Source of the DNA: Nostoc sp. PCC 7107
GTDB taxonomy: Bacteria > Cyanobacteriota > Cyanobacteriia > Cyanobacteriales > Nostocaceae
NCBI RefSeq assembly: GCF_000316625.1
Contig: NC_019676.1
Span: 3,180,501 to 3,244,500 of the forward strand
DNA: 64,000 nucleotides
Reading direction: 5' to 3'
Numbering within the stretch: the first letter of the stretch is position 1; each line of letters begins with the position of its first letter. The translations under genes and the position numbers were made by a program. This document shows positions 1 through 10,401 of this stretch, one piece after another. Under the pieces are notes generated by a model, which saw only the letters and a program-made list of their open reading frames with translations, ran no database searches and was not told the DNA's origin.

Positions 1-711
1 TTGGTCAAGTACCCTCGGTGCAGCATTTAATAATACTGGTACACCTTTTTCATGAGTCATCCGGCCGACATAGTAAACAATTTTTTCACCATCTTCGGCA
101 AATTGACGGCGAAAATCTTGAGCATGAAAATCTTGATGATGCTGTTTTTTTTCGGGACGAATACCGTTATAAATGACATCGACTTTATTCCAAGGGCTGC
201 GGAGGGCGCGTTCTACTTCTCGGCGCATATAGTCGGTACAAACGATAATTCGCCAAGCATCAAAAGCGAGTAAATTTTCTTTGCCGTGAATGTAATTTTG
301 GATATCGTTATGAATACCGTTGTAGCGTCCGTATTCTGTAGCGTGGATGGTTGCTATTAGAGGAATTTTAAAAGTATGCTTAAGAGCGATCGCCGCATCA
401 CCCACTAACCAATCATGGGCATGGATTAAATCAAATGGCCCTTCTTCTAAAATTAACTTACCACCGTGATGTCCCATGCTTTGGTTGAGATTGACAACCC
501 AGTGAAAAAAGTCATTACTATGTCCTACAGGAACTCGATGTACGTTAATCCCCTCAACCATTTCATACATCGGCGCTTGACCGAACTCTACGGTAATCAA
601 GTGAATTTCATGGCCTAGCTTGACGATTTCCGGGTACAACTCAGATACGTGTCTAGCAATACCTCCGACTATTCTTGGGGGAAATTCCCAACTTAATACA
701 AGTATTTTCAT
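1..711 (-). CDS. GT4 glycosyltransferase, N-terminal part (gene runs off the window)
   Basis: An open frame reads from an ATG at 711 down to base 1 without a stop, giving 237 residues of the N-terminal half; the C-terminal half lies outside the window. It opens MKILVLSWEFPPRIVGGIAR, the typical start of GT-B fold family 4 glycosyltransferases (glycogen synthase/glycosyltransferase group 1 type), where the GGIA/H segment forms the nucleotide-sugar-side loop. Further family features are the HAHDWLVGDAA segment, an ATIHATEYGRYNGI segment, and VYYVGRMTHEKGV at the domain linker just before the edge. It probably transfers a sugar from a nucleotide-sugar donor in the cytoplasm, in glycan or alpha-glucan synthesis, but acceptor and product cannot be read. 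It is followed on the same strand only by sequence outside the window. Family is secure; substrate is unknown. Confidence 0.85.
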   Translation of the reverse strand, partial: MKILVLSWEFPPRIVGGIARHVSELYPEIVKLGHEIHLITVEFGQAPMYEMVEGINVHRVPVGHSNDFFHWVVNLNQSMGHHGGKLILEEGPFDLIHAHDWLVGDAAIALKHTFKIPLIATIHATEYGRYNGIHNDIQNYIHGKENLLAFDAWRIIVCTDYMRREVERALRSPWNKVDVIYNGIRPEKKQHHQDFHAQDFRRQFAEDGEKIVYYVGRMTHEKGVPVLLNAAPRVLDQ

Positions 712-993
712 ATACTCAAGTCTCCAATTTTTTATAAATTTCTCAACAACTAGATTTATCTAAAAATACAAGGGGACGAAATCAATTGAGTAAGTATGTT
801 TACTAAAGTTTTCTAATTTATTAATAATTTCTGGGATAGATCACAGGTTACCAAGGTTGGTTAAATTCACAAATACCTGATGAAACTTATTAGATTAATT
901 GATAAATGTCCCTAGGGGTATGAAGTCCCTTACCCCTCTTTTTAGTTCTATGCTTGTTTTCTAGGTGGAGTAAAAACCATCAGGACATAAATA

Positions 994-1030
994 AAGGAAT
1001 GTCAAGAGAATCTTCCCTTAGACATTCCTT
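994..1030 (-). terminator. Probable terminator of lepA
   Basis: AAGGAATGTC (994-1003) and GACATTCCTT (1021-1030) form a perfect 10-bp stem about 40 bp past the lepA stop codon. The rest of 712-1069 shows only AT-rich sequence that should hold the glycosyltransferase promoter; no gene is seen in it. Confidence 0.6.
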
Positions 1031-1069
1031 GTGATTTTCTTAGAGTATGCAGTTAATAACAGCTGCTAT

Positions 1070-2881
1070 TTAATTTTGATCTAGCCGTAACACAGCCATA
1101 AAAGCTTCTTGCGGTACATCTACTGTACCTACAGCCTTCATGCGCTTTTTACCCTTTGCTTGTTTTTGCAAAAGTTTCTTCTTCCGGCTGATGTCACCGC
1201 CATAACACTTGGCGAGTACATCTTTGCGTAAAGCTGGAATATGTTCACTGGCAATAACTTTGCTACCAATGGAGGCTTGAATTGGCACTTTAAATTGATG
1301 GCGGGGAATTAATTCTTTGAGTTTCTCTGCCATTGACCGCCCGACATTATAAGCTTTATCGCGGTGGACAATCATCGCTAAGGAATCAACCGGGTCGCCG
1401 TTAATCATGATATCCAGCTTCACCAGTGGATTTTCGCGGTAGCCGATGAGATGATATTCCATACTGGCATAACCACGTGATCGCGATTTCATTTGGTCAA
1501 AAAAGTCAGTGACCACTTCTGCTAAGGGTAACTCATAGGTTAAGGTTGTCCGCCCTTGGGTGAGATATTTCATATCCTTGAAGATACCGCGCCGATTTTG
1601 TGACAACTCCATTAAAGTCCCCACGTAGGTTTCCGGCGTAATCATCTCTACCTTGACATAAGGTTCTTCGATTTTTTCACGAGCGTTTGGTTCAGGCAAA
1701 TGGCTGGGGTTATCGATATATAACTCTTCGCCCTTGAGCGTAGTTACACGGTAAACAACAGATGGGGCGGTAATAATTAAATCCAAATCATATTCACGTT
1801 CCAACCGTTCTTGGACAATTTCCATGTGTAGCAAGCCCAAAAACCCACACCGGAAGCCAAAACCCATCGCGCTTGACGTTTCCGGTTCATAGTGCAGCGC
1901 CGCATCATTCAGTCTGAGTTTTTCTAAAGCTTCTCGCAAGTCTTCAAACTGGTCAGCATCGATGGGGAACATCCCGCAAAAGACCATTGGGTTAGCTTCG
2001 GTGTAACCAGGCAAAGGTTCTTCAGCTTTGGCATTAGATAAAGTAATCGTATCACCCACCCGCGCATCAGCTACCGCTTTAATCGCTGCGGCGAAATATC
2101 CTACTTCCCCAGCGTGGAGTTCATCAACTTGCTTTTGGGTGGGAGACAGGACACCCAACTCGTCGATTTCGTATTCTTTGCCAGAGGCCATTAAATAGAC
2201 GCGATCGCCTTTTTTTACCCGACCATCCATCACGCGGAAGTAGACAATTACACCCCGATAAGAATCATAATAGCTATCAAAAATTAATGCTCGTAAGCGT
2301 TGATCTACTGTATCGGGTGCTGGCGGAACGCGTTCAACAATTGTCTCTAAAATTTCGTTAATCCCAATTCCTTCTTTAGCTGAGGCTAAAATTGCCCCGC
2401 TGCAATCGAGACCGATAATTTCTTCAATTTCACCAATTACCCGGTCAGGTTCTGCACCAGGAAGGTCAATTTTATTCAAAACTGGAATAATTTCCAAGTT
2501 ATGTTCTAACGCCAAGTAGACATTCGCCAAAGTTTGCGCTTCCACACCTTGGGATGCGTCTACAACCAATAACGCCCCTTCACAAGCAGCTAAACTGCGA
2601 GACACTTCATAAGAAAAGTCTACGTGTCCGGGAGTATCAATTAAATTTAAGACATACTGCTGACCATCTTTAGCAGTGTAATTCATTCGGGCAGCTTGCA
2701 GCTTAATTGTAATGCCGCGCTCCCGTTCTAAATCCATATTGTCGAGAAACTGCTCTTTCATCTGCCGCACATCAACAGTGCCAGTAGCTTGCAGTAGGCG
2801 ATCGGCGAGGGTTGATTTCCCGTGATCAATGTGAGCAATAATACAGAAATTGCGAATCCGAACTGCGGGAACGTCAGTCAT
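1070..2881 (-). CDS. lepA: Elongation factor 4 (LepA), ribosome back-translocase GTPase
   Basis: The 603-residue product matches the usual length of LepA. It starts [25 protein letters not shown], in which AHIDHGKST is the P-loop, followed by the switch I segment [16 protein letters not shown] (G3) and NKIDLP (G4). The LepA-specific C-terminal domain is present, ending with the basic segment [24 protein letters not shown]4 binds ribosomes and promotes back-translocation or relief of stalled states, acting in the cytoplasm or at the inner membrane. The ATG at 2881 fits the family start. The gene appears monocistronic: a hairpin follows it and a long repeat-bearing gap precedes it. Identification is secure. 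Confidence 0.98.
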   Translation of the reverse strand: MTDVPAVRIRNFCIIAHIDHGKSTLADRLLQATGTVDVRQMKEQFLDNMDLERERGITIKLQAARMNYTAKDGQQYVLNLIDTPGHVDFSYEVSRSLAACEGALLVVDASQGVEAQTLANVYLALEHNLEIIPVLNKIDLPGAEPDRVIGEIEEIIGLDCSGAILASAKEGIGINEILETIVERVPPAPDTVDQRLRALIFDSYYDSYRGVIVYFRVMDGRVKKGDRVYLMASGKEYEIDELGVLSPTQKQVDELHAGEVGYFAAAIKAVADARVGDTITLSNAKAEEPLPGYTEANPMVFCGMFPIDADQFEDLREALEKLRLNDAALHYEPETSSAMGFGFRCGFLGLLHMEIVQERLEREYDLDLIITAPSVVYRVTTLKGEELYIDNPSHLPEPNAREKIEEPYVKVEMITPETYVGTLMELSQNRRGIFKDMKYLTQGRTTLTYELPLAEVVTDFFDQMKSRSRGYASMEYHLIGYRENPLVKLDIMINGDPVDSLAMIVHRDKAYNVGRSMAEKLKELIPRHQFKVPIQASIGSKVIASEHIPALRKDVLAKCYGGDISRKKKLLQKQAKGKKRMKAVGTVDVPQEAFMAVLRLDQN

Positions 2882-2966
2882 ATACTATTTTTGCTGAAGC
2901 AGCAACCAAGGTTATAAAGAGCGATTTACTTCATGTATTTTAATGCTTTCTTAGCCAAGACGCTGC

Positions 2967-3123
2967 TATGAAGTGTGAAGTCTGAAGTCTGAAGTCTGAA
3001 GTGTGTAGACGCGCTAAGCGTAGCGTTTCCTTTTGAGAGAAGGTTATTGTGTCTGTGCCTGATGCTCTCATACTTTTATGGGTCATATCATTTCAGACTT
3101 CATACTTCACCCTTCATACTTCA
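2967..3123. repeat. GAAGTCT-type heptanucleotide repeats forming a long hairpin
   Basis: From about 2970 the heptamer GAAGTCT/GAAGTGT is repeated five times in tandem. About 85 bp later (3091-3122) the complementary motif (CAGACTTCATACTTCA and so on) returns in inverted order, so the block can fold into a long imperfect hairpin. Between them sits GACGCGCTAAGCGTAGCG (3008-3025), a self-complementary motif often dispersed in cyanobacterial genomes. Such STRR-type repeats are known from heterocystous cyanobacteria. The remainder of the 2882-3427 gap shows no gene. Confidence 0.75.
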
Positions 3124-3484
3124 GTTGCCTCTTAAGTAATTTGCAAATCTATATAAAGTCTCTATAATTAAGTCTATTTTTCCTTGCAGGTATTGATCTA
3201 TAGGCAGCGTACAATAAATATATATAAGTACATAGTGTTAGAGATCGTGGGCAGTTACACCTCGTAAATGTTCGGATCTACTGATTTACTGACAAAACTT
3301 CTAGAGCATTGAAAAAGTGAGTTCTATGAAAATTGCCACTTAAAAATCTCAAGCTGTTACTTTTGGTAAGAGTTCGGGGAACTATGTAACTATACCTTGA
3401 AGATTTGTCAGTAAACTAACCCGAAACTTGAGTAGAACTACTTTACAAAGCTTTAGACAAAACAAATTCAGAGTATATAAACCG

Positions 3485-3721
3485 ATGAATATGAAAGAGA
3501 GAGCTACCGAAGGGGAGCAAAGACAAGGCGATAAGGTAGAAATTGCTGTTCGCCTAGATTCGGAATTATTAGAGCAAATTCAGCATCTCACCAATGACCC
3601 TAGCAAAGTCATTGAGGTAGCAATTCGCCAATGGTTACGGGGTGAGATTCCTAGAGATGATGAACTGACTCGTACTCCTTATCGCACACCTGTACCGCCT
3701 AGAGGTGAATGGAATGATTGA
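3485..3721 (+). CDS. Small ribbon-helix-helix (CopG/Arc-like) protein
   Basis: A 78-residue protein if it starts at the ATG at 3485; an in-frame TTG at 3428 would add 19 residues and a second ATG lies at 3491. None has a convincing Shine-Dalgarno sequence. The core VEIAVRLDSELLEQIQHL followed by a helix in KVIEVAIRQWLRGE has the beta-helix-helix pattern of ribbon-helix-helix DNA-binding proteins: alternating polar/hydrophobic strand VEIAVRL, then two amphipathic helices. The C-terminus (RTPYRTPVPPRGEWND) is proline-rich and probably disordered. Such proteins act as dimeric repressors or antitoxins. No toxin partner is visible next to it; the next gene, 158 bp downstream on the same strand, is a histidine kinase. 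Function is inferred from fold only. Confidence 0.65.
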   Translation: MNMKERATEGEQRQGDKVEIAVRLDSELLEQIQHLTNDPSKVIEVAIRQWLRGEIPRDDELTRTPYRTPVPPRGEWND

Positions 3722-3879
3722 CAGCAACAACCAAGCTTTTCATAGACAAGGACACAACTGTCAAGTTTGTCAATCATCGCCTTCATTACAGCCAAAACAC
3801 CCAATGTAAGTATGTAAAAGCTTTTAGTAGCTTGAGCAAAACTGTATTGAGTTGCCACTTGTCTACCCAACTCGATTAA

Positions 3880-5637
3880 ATGACTATTACTGCCAACTCC
3901 CAATTGCCAAACTTATTTTCTCAAAATCTGGAAGACATAGCTCATCAAACGGATAGCGCGTTACCAACTCTCGGTGCCGAGTTGGTGTATATGCAAGATG
4001 GGTCAGGCCGCTACCTGTCATTTTATTGGCAGCACAGCGAAGTTCTGGGATTAAACCCTGAGCAAATAGTAAATTGCCGCCATGATGAGGGAATTTTTAC
4101 TCCTGTGGATAAGGTAGCTTATCTAGAACGATTGCACCGAATTTTAGAAAGTTTGGTGCCAGAAAAGTTGCAATGTTGGTTTTGCTACCACCAAGAGTTG
4201 TGCGAGTTGGAATTAGTAATTTGTCCGATTATGCCGCCGCTAGGAACTGCCGCCACTACAGTTGTAGTGATGGGAAGGTTATTGCAGGCTACAGTTGATC
4301 AACAAGAACTTAGTACCACACCAAAAGCGCCTACACCAATCGAGTTGGCTTTACGTTCGCAGCAACATCAAAAACTAGTAAATAAAATTACTAGAAATAT
4401 TCGGCGGACTTTGGACTTAGATATTATATGGCAGCAAACAGTAGACAATTTGGGTAAAGCTCTAAAACTAGAACGTTGTATTATCTGTCCCTATCAGCCC
4501 TCTAGCTCAAAAGTGCGAGTTATAGCAGAGTATCATCAGCCAGAACGCAGTTCGATGCTTGGCTTAGAAATAGATGTAGCTTCTGAGCCAGCATTTGCTC
4601 AAGCTTTAGCAACTTTAGAACCAGTGGTAATGGAGGTAGCGAAATATGCGCTGTGTCCAGAGCAGAAAGTTTTAGTGGTAGCAACATGTTATCAAGACCA
4701 AGCAAATGGCTTGATTGCCCTAGCTGTACGCGATGAATGCTATCCACTGACAAATGCCGAACTGGAACTAGCCAAGGAAGTAGCCGATCAATTAGGAACT
4801 GCGATCGCTCATGCTACTCTATATAAAGAATTAGAAGCCGCCCGCCAAAAAGCTGAAGAAGCCTCACGCCTCAAAAGTGAATTTTTAGCCAACGTCTCCC
4901 ATGAAATTCGCACTCCCCTCAACGGGATGATTGGCTTTTTGAAGCTGATCCTTGAGGGTATGGCAGACGACCCAGAAGAACAACATCAGTTTCTTTTAGA
5001 AGCGCATCAATCATCAATCCACCTGCTCAACATTATCAACGATATTTTGGATATTGCCAAAATCGAAGCAGGCAAAATGGAATTAGATTGCGCTCCTGTC
5101 CAGTTAGATGAGCTATTTTGTGGTGTAGAAAGTTTCATGCGTCCCCAAGCAGAGATGAAAAACCTCAGCTTTCGGATGCAAATTCCCACCACCTGCGATG
5201 AAATAGTTGTCCAAGGAAATTATCAACGGCTGCTCCAAGTGATGCTGAACTTGGTAAATAATGCCATTAAATTTACCCATGAAGGCGGTATTACCATCAC
5301 CGCCGACATAGTACAGAAAAAGGTGAAATTTCAAGAACAGCAATTTCCTGGTCTGGTGAGAGTCCGGGTAGCCGACACAGGAATTGGTGTTTCATTAGAC
5401 AAACAAGATAAATTATTTCAATTATTTTCTCAAGTAGATGGTTCCCGCACGCGTCAGTATGGCGGTACAGGGTTAGGGCTGGCAATATCCCAAAAGCTGA
5501 TTGAAGCAATGGGGGGTGAAGTGCATTTCTACAGTCTTGGTGAAGGACTTGGCTCAACCGTTACCTTTACAGTGCCTTTGTATCAACGACCAGTAATTGT
5601 TTCATCAACAGACAATAATTTAGATTGCGCGTGTTAA
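3880..5637 (+). CDS. Sensor histidine kinase (PAS-like, GAF, HisKA, HATPase)
   Basis: A 585-residue cytoplasmic kinase with no membrane segment. The N-terminus (about 25-150) resembles a PAS domain; residues about 175-310 look like a GAF domain ([24 protein letters not shown] ends the first helix and strand). A short coiled linker leads to the HisKA domain with [18 protein letters not shown], His341 being the phosphoacceptor. The ATPase domain has an intact N box ([15 protein letters not shown]), G1 (DTGIGV), F ([15 protein letters not shown]) and G2 (GTGLGLAIS). It should autophosphorylate in response to a cytoplasmic or bound-chromophore signal; the GAF has no obvious Cys chromophore motif that I can assign. 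No response regulator is adjacent, so the partner is elsewhere. The ATG at 3880 is the only reasonable start. Confidence 0.93.
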   Translation: MTITANSQLPNLFSQNLEDIAHQTDSALPTLGAELVYMQDGSGRYLSFYWQHSEVLGLNPEQIVNCRHDEGIFTPVDKVAYLERLHRILESLVPEKLQCWFCYHQELCELELVICPIMPPLGTAATTVVVMGRLLQATVDQQELSTTPKAPTPIELALRSQQHQKLVNKITRNIRRTLDLDIIWQQTVDNLGKALKLERCIICPYQPSSSKVRVIAEYHQPERSSMLGLEIDVASEPAFAQALATLEPVVMEVAKYALCPEQKVLVVATCYQDQANGLIALAVRDECYPLTNAELELAKEVADQLGTAIAHATLYKELEAARQKAEEASRLKSEFLANVSHEIRTPLNGMIGFLKLILEGMADDPEEQHQFLLEAHQSSIHLLNIINDILDIAKIEAGKMELDCAPVQLDELFCGVESFMRPQAEMKNLSFRMQIPTTCDEIVVQGNYQRLLQVMLNLVNNAIKFTHEGGITITADIVQKKVKFQEQQFPGLVRVRVADTGIGVSLDKQDKLFQLFSQVDGSRTRQYGGTGLGLAISQKLIEAMGGEVHFYSLGEGLGSTVTFTVPLYQRPVIVSSTDNNLDCAC

Positions 5638-6070
5638 TTAGGAATTAAGCAGAAAGCTGAGATGTTGAAATTGGATATTAGGATATAAAACCAACGCAAG
5701 AACCATCATTTATTCCACCCCCACACCTTTACACCCTAATATCCCTATACCCTTTTTTGGTGACTGTATATGAAAACACTATATCTATAGGTGGAGAGTA
5801 AGGTAAAGTGATGATGGATTTCACCTATGTTCATTGGTAAGTTCACGAATCCCATAATACGGCTTGATAAAACTTTTGTTGAGTCCCTAGTTATTATTTT
5901 GTCTAAAATCAGAAAGATAAAAGCACGACAGGCAATCTAGCGACAATTAGATCTAGGATTGATTTAACAAAGCTAAAAAACAAAGTTATGGGTGTTGAAT
6001 CGCTAGTAGTGTCAAAAATCTACGAAAAACTCATACCTATAACCATCACTAAATTCACAGGTCTAAAACA
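5638..6070. other. Gene-free intergenic stretch
   Basis: These 433 bp hold no open frame I would support. They are AT-rich, contain the 3' region of the histidine kinase gene and presumably the promoter of the nfu gene; no clear terminator hairpin or riboswitch-like fold was seen. Confidence 0.5.
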
Positions 6071-6301
6071 ATGGAACTGACACTTGACAACGTAGAAACC
6101 GTTTTAGATGAGATGCGCCCTTATTTGATTTCTGATGGCGGTAATGTAGAAGTTGTAGAACTTGATGGCCCTGTGGTCAGATTACGGTTACAAGGTGCTT
6201 GTGGTTCTTGTCCTAGCTCTACAATGACCCTAAGAATGGGTATTGAACGCCGCCTGCGAGAAATGATTCCTGAAATCGCTGAAGTTGAGCAAGTTATCTA
6301 G
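6071..6301 (+). CDS. nfu: NifU-like Fe-S cluster scaffold (Nfu)
   Basis: A 76-residue protein consisting only of the Nfu domain. The key motif is [18 protein letters not shown]: the CxxC pair binds a bridging [4Fe-4S] or [2Fe-2S] cluster at a homodimer interface, which is then passed to apo-proteins. The upstream part [20 protein letters not shown] is the diagnostic Nfu helix and the DGG turn. In cyanobacteria this short Nfu is the main housekeeping scaffold and supplies photosystem I clusters (family knowledge). It lacks the N-terminal IscU-like and ferredoxin-like parts of the nitrogen-fixation NifU. It stands alone between a kinase gene and a glucan hydrolase gene, with a repeat-rich gap after it. 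Confidence 0.95.
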   Translation: MELTLDNVETVLDEMRPYLISDGGNVEVVELDGPVVRLRLQGACGSCPSSTMTLRMGIERRLREMIPEIAEVEQVI

Positions 6302-6470
6302 GAACTAGTAAAAAAAGGCAAAAGTAAAAAGGCAAAAGTAAAAAGAAAGAATGCTTATTTTGTAAGCTTTGTGTCTATTTTAGATAGTTGCTTTATTTAC
6401 ACCGTGCGTTACTAGTAAAAAAGGCTGAAGTGTGAAGTTTCAAGGATGAAATTTCATACTTCAGACTTCA
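6302..6470. repeat. Composite intergenic repeat (copy 1)
   Basis: Directly after the nfu stop come GGCAAAAGTAAAAA-type heptamer repeats (6315-6345), then TAAGCTT (6362-6368), then TTTATTTACACCGT and TTACTAGT (about 6393-6417), and finally a GAAGTGTGAAG/CTTCAGACTTC hairpin (6427-6470). The same order of blocks recurs at 8751-8872 and, interrupted, at 28246-28390. Confidence 0.65.
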
Positions 6471-6502
6471 GAATTTCTTCTTACCTAATCACTACCCAAT
6501 AT

Positions 6503-8737
6503 ATGACTCATCCACTTTATGTTGCCTTTGTTTGGCATCAACATCAGCCGCTGTACAAATCTCCTGACAGCGGCGTTTCACTTTCATCTACTCAGCAGTA
6601 CAAGCTACCTTGGGTACGCTTGCATGGCACCAAAGATTATTTAGATTTAATATTAATTCTCGAACAGTATCCCCGGTTACACCAAACGGTGAATCTGGTA
6701 CCTTCTCTGATATTGCAATTAGAAGATTACATTGCTGGTACAGCTTTTGACCCTTATTTAACAGCCAGTTTAACTCCTGCGGAACAACTCACCCAATGTC
6801 AGCAAGAATTTATTTTTCAACATTTTTTTGATGCTAATCACCATACGCTAATTGATCCACATCCACGCTATGCCGAGTTGTATCAACAAAGACAAGACAA
6901 AGGGCAAGCTTGGTGTTTGGCAAATTGGGGACTGGAAGATTACGGTGATTTACTGGCTTGGCACAACTTAGCGTGGATAGATCCGCTGTTTTGGGATGAT
7001 CCAGAAATCGCTGGATGGTTAAAACAGGGGCGTAATTTTAGATTAAGCGATCGCCAGCAAATTTATGCCAAACAACGCCAAATCTTAAGCCGCATTATTC
7101 CCCAACACCGGAAAATGCAGCAAACAGGGCAATTAGAGGTAACTACCACACCTTACACTCACCCAATTTTGCCCTTGCTGGCTGATACCAATGCGGGTAG
7201 AGTCGCAGTGCCGAACATGACCTTACCAGAACATCGCTTCCAATGGGCGGAAGACATTCCCCGGCACTTACGCAAAGCTTGGGATTTATATACAGACCGT
7301 TTTGGTCAAGAACCTCGTGGTCTATGGCCTTCAGAACAATCAGTTAGCCCGGAAGTCTTACCGTATATTATTAAACAAGGATTTAAGTGGATTTGCTCAG
7401 ACGAAGCCGTCCTGGGATGGACATTGAAACACTTCTTCCATCGGGATGGTGCAGGTAACGTCCAGCAACCAGAAATACTGTATAGACCTTATCGCTTAAC
7501 AACCCCAGCAGGTGATTTGTCCATTGTCTTCCGCGACCATAGATTGTCCGATTTAATTGGCTTTACTTATGGTTCAATGCAGCCAAAACAAGCCGCCGCC
7601 AACTTGGTAGGACATTTGCAAGCGATCGCTAAAAAGCAACGCGAAAACCCCAGCGAACAACCTTGGTTAGTTACCATCGCCTTGGATGGCGAGAATTGTT
7701 GGGAATTTTATCCCCAAGACGGCAAACTCTTCCTCGAAGCCTTATATCAAAACCTCAGTAACGACTCCCAACTGCAACTCGTTACCGTCTCCGAATTTAT
7801 TGAACAATTTCCGCCCACAGCCACTATCCCCCAAGAACAACTACACAGCGGTTCTTGGGTAGATGGTAGCTTCACTACCTGGATTGGCGACCCGGTGAAA
7901 AATAAAGCATGGGACTACCTCACTCATGCCAGAGCAGTATTAGCAAGCCATCCAGAAGCCACAGAAGAAAGTAACCCAGCCGCCTGGGAGGCTTTATATG
8001 CTGCCGAAGGTTCAGATTGGTTTTGGTGGTTTGGCGAAGGGCATTCTTCCAATCAAGATGCCATCTTTGATCAGTTATTTCGAGAACATTTATGTGGCAT
8101 TTACAAAGCCTTAAATGAACCCGTACCCTTCCATCTCTCACAACCTCTAGAGGTGCATGAAGTTAGAGCCAACCATACTCCCGAAAGCTTTATTCACCCC
8201 GTAATTGATGGCAGAGGTGATGAACAAGATTGGGACAAGGCCGGACGGATAGAAGTTGGTGGTGCTAGAGGCACAATGCACAACAGCAGTGTTATCCAAC
8301 GACTGTGGTATGGGGTAGATCACCTGAATTTCTATTTAAGATTGGACTTCAAGGGTGGTGTCGCACCAGGAAATGAGTTACCACCAGAGCTAAATCTGCT
8401 GTGGTTCTACCCTGAAAAGACAATGCACAATAGCCCAATTCTCTTGGCAGATTTGCCAAAACAAGCGCCAGTGAATTATTTGTATCATCACCATCTAGAA
8501 ATTAACTTACTGACACAATCGGTGCAGTTTCGGGAAGCAGCAGAGAATCATCAATGGCAGTCCCGCTTTAGTCGCGCCCAAGTAGCTTTAGACACCTGTT
8601 TAGAGTTATCAGTGCCTTGGGCAGATTTGCAAGTGCCACCAGATTATCCCTTGCGCTTGATTTTAGTCCAGTCTGATAATGGGCGTTTCTGCGATTATTT
8701 ACCAGAAAATGCTTTTATTCCGATTGAAGTACCCTAG
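6503..8737 (+). CDS. Glycoside hydrolase family 57 (alpha-amylase/alpha-glucan type)
   Basis: From the ATG at 6503 the protein has 744 residues and begins MTHPLYVAFVWHQHQPLYKSP, with the GH57 region 1 motif HQP. A longer reading from 6446 would start inside an intergenic heptamer hairpin and is unlikely. Other GH57 signatures are THPILPLL (region 2), GLWPSEQSVSPEV carrying the likely catalytic nucleophile Glu (region 3), and ALDGENCWEFYP carrying the acid/base Asp (region 4). After the catalytic barrel a further all-beta C-terminal part (about 570-744) resembles the domain found in large GH57 amylopullulanase-like proteins. There is no signal peptide, so it probably acts on intracellular glycogen. 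Exact specificity (amylase, branching or debranching) cannot be read from sequence alone. Confidence 0.9.
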   Translation: MTHPLYVAFVWHQHQPLYKSPDSGVSLSSTQQYKLPWVRLHGTKDYLDLILILEQYPRLHQTVNLVPSLILQLEDYIAGTAFDPYLTASLTPAEQLTQCQQEFIFQHFFDANHHTLIDPHPRYAELYQQRQDKGQAWCLANWGLEDYGDLLAWHNLAWIDPLFWDDPEIAGWLKQGRNFRLSDRQQIYAKQRQILSRIIPQHRKMQQTGQLEVTTTPYTHPILPLLADTNAGRVAVPNMTLPEHRFQWAEDIPRHLRKAWDLYTDRFGQEPRGLWPSEQSVSPEVLPYIIKQGFKWICSDEAVLGWTLKHFFHRDGAGNVQQPEILYRPYRLTTPAGDLSIVFRDHRLSDLIGFTYGSMQPKQAAANLVGHLQAIAKKQRENPSEQPWLVTIALDGENCWEFYPQDGKLFLEALYQNLSNDSQLQLVTVSEFIEQFPPTATIPQEQLHSGSWVDGSFTTWIGDPVKNKAWDYLTHARAVLASHPEATEESNPAAWEALYAAEGSDWFWWFGEGHSSNQDAIFDQLFREHLCGIYKALNEPVPFHLSQPLEVHEVRANHTPESFIHPVIDGRGDEQDWDKAGRIEVGGARGTMHNSSVIQRLWYGVDHLNFYLRLDFKGGVAPGNELPPELNLLWFYPEKTMHNSPILLADLPKQAPVNYLYHHHLEINLLTQSVQFREAAENHQWQSRFSRAQVALDTCLELSVPWADLQVPPDYPLRLILVQSDNGRFCDYLPENAFIPIEVP

Positions 8738-8750
8738 GAAAGTACCAAAA

Positions 8751-8872
8751 ATCAAAAGGCAAAAGTCAAAAGGCAAAAGTCAAAAAGCTTAAATGGCTAC
8801 CTGTTGATTTACGCCGTACTGCACTAGTCAGAAGGCTGAATGAAGTAATTCGCTTCATACTTCAGCCTTTAT
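8751..8872. repeat. Composite intergenic repeat (copy 2) with terminal hairpin
   Basis: GGCAAAAGTCAAAA heptamers, then AAGCTT (8787-8792), then TGATTTACGCCGTACTGCACTAGT split as TGATTTACGCCG and TACTGCACTAGT (about 8805-8828), then a hairpin with arms AAGGCTGAA (8832-8840) and TTCAGCCTT (8861-8869). The arrangement matches the copy after nfu. The hairpin may also terminate the GH57 transcript. The rest of the gap up to 9074 is AT-rich with no gene. Confidence 0.65.
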
Positions 8873-9074
8873 CTGAGTCTATTGGTGGTTGATGAATCTT
8901 GCGATTAGCCTCAGTAATTTAGATAAAATTGTATAAAAATTATGAAATTTTGATTTTACAATACGTAGACAGGGAAACATACAGCAGAAATTTGCAAATA
9001 AGCAGTAATGATACTGGCAAAAAAATATTTTTATAGTTAAATTGAAGACAACACAGAGTAGCTGTTTTTGAACC

Positions 9075-10166
9075 ATGAATCGCTTTTCTGGAAACATGAC
9101 CAATTGTCAAAACGAGTACAGTTCACAAAAGAATCAACTGGCTCAATTGTGTGGTTCCACGCAGCTATTTCGCGATCGCTATATCATCCTGCGAATTTTA
9201 GGTAGAGGTGGTTTTGGCATTACTTTTTTAGCGAGAAATGCCCAATTACCAGGAAACCCTCTGTGTGTAATTAAACAACTTTGCCCGAAGACAACTAGTA
9301 CTAAAAGTTGGCAAAAAGCCTGTCAGCGCTTTGAGCAAGAAGCCAAAACTTTAGCGCAACTTGGTAGCCATTCGCAAGTTCCCATGCTTTTAGACTACTT
9401 TGAAACCAATGGTGAGTTTTATTTAGTGCAAGAATATGTGCGCGGCTACACTTTAGCGCGAGAAGTCAAGCGAAATGGCACTCAAAGTGAAACAGAAGTT
9501 AAACAGTTTTTACGAGAAATTCTGCCAATATTACAATACATACATCAAAATCGCGTTATTCATCGAGATATTAAACCGCAAAATTTGTTGCGATGTGAAG
9601 ATGATCAGCGGTTGGTAATGATAGATTTCGGTGCAGTGAAAGAGAAGTTAGTTGATATTACTGAAGACTCTGGTTATAAAACTGCAAGCACTAATTTTGT
9701 TGGGACAATGGGGTTTGCACCTCCAGAACAGTTTGCACTGCGGCCAGTTTACGCCAGTGATATATATGCAGTGGGAGTGACTTGTCTTTATTTGTTGACT
9801 GGTAAAGGGCCTTTAGACTTTGAACAGGATATCTATACAGGTGAGATATCATGGCAAAAAGAAGTGAATATTAGCGATCGCTTTGCTAAAATTTTAGGCA
9901 AGATGGTGAAGTTTTCTTTAGACGATCGCTTCAAAACAGTTGATGATGTAATTAAGGCCTTAAATATAGAGAGTAATTTACCCAATTTAAGTAACTGTTT
10001 AACAACTAAGCCTCTTAAAAAATTCCCACATCAACCACAACAAACATCTCCACAAGCGTATATATCACCGACTAATAGAACAGCGATCGCAATTCGAGAA
10101 TGGAAAGCTAAACTCAATAACAAACAGTTGCACCGGCAGTTTAATTCTTACTTAACTTCGGTATAA
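9075..10166 (+). CDS. Soluble eukaryotic-type Ser/Thr protein kinase
   Basis: A 363-residue protein with a kinase domain at about 35-300. The glycine loop is GRGGFGITFLA, the ATP-binding lysine is in LCVIKQL, the catalytic loop is VIHRDIKPQNLL, the metal motif is MIDFGAVKE and the activation segment ends in GTMGFAPPEQ. All catalytic residues are present. There is no transmembrane helix and no N-terminal zinc ribbon, unlike the two kinases at 60-64 kb, and the RDIKPQN loop differs from their RDISPDN. The C-terminus (about 300-363) is a short basic tail. It should phosphorylate cytoplasmic proteins; the target is unknown and neighbours give no hint. Confidence 0.93.
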   Translation: MNRFSGNMTNCQNEYSSQKNQLAQLCGSTQLFRDRYIILRILGRGGFGITFLARNAQLPGNPLCVIKQLCPKTTSTKSWQKACQRFEQEAKTLAQLGSHSQVPMLLDYFETNGEFYLVQEYVRGYTLAREVKRNGTQSETEVKQFLREILPILQYIHQNRVIHRDIKPQNLLRCEDDQRLVMIDFGAVKEKLVDITEDSGYKTASTNFVGTMGFAPPEQFALRPVYASDIYAVGVTCLYLLTGKGPLDFEQDIYTGEISWQKEVNISDRFAKILGKMVKFSLDDRFKTVDDVIKALNIESNLPNLSNCLTTKPLKKFPHQPQQTSPQAYISPTNRTAIAIREWKAKLNNKQLHRQFNSYLTSV

Positions 10167-10401
10167 ATAATGATTAGCATTAACTGTTCACCTCTGTAGT
10201 TAAAGTTATCCGTGAAAATATCTCGCTTACTCACACCTTGTTGTAAACTCTATTCATTGCTCCTTCACTCTCCATGCCTCTGCATCTGGAGTGTGAGACA
10301 AAAACAAAAGCAAATAAACTAGTTTCTTAGCTCCAGAATTTGGTAAGCTCCAACTTCGGAGACAATAAATAAACTTAAGTATTGGTCGGAGGGGTCTCAG
10401 G

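Noticed and set aside
52-273. Plus-strand frame of 73 residues
   Set aside because: It is antisense to the glycosyltransferase frame, which reads through the whole of 1-711 with strong family motifs.
3428-5637. Toxin-antitoxin pair formed by the ribbon-helix-helix protein and its neighbour
   Set aside because: The neighbour is a complete histidine kinase and no small toxin-like gene lies next to the ribbon-helix-helix gene.
6446-6502. Longer N-terminus of the GH57 protein
   Set aside because: It is encoded by a heptamer hairpin repeat found in other gene gaps; the ATG at 6503 gives the family-typical start.
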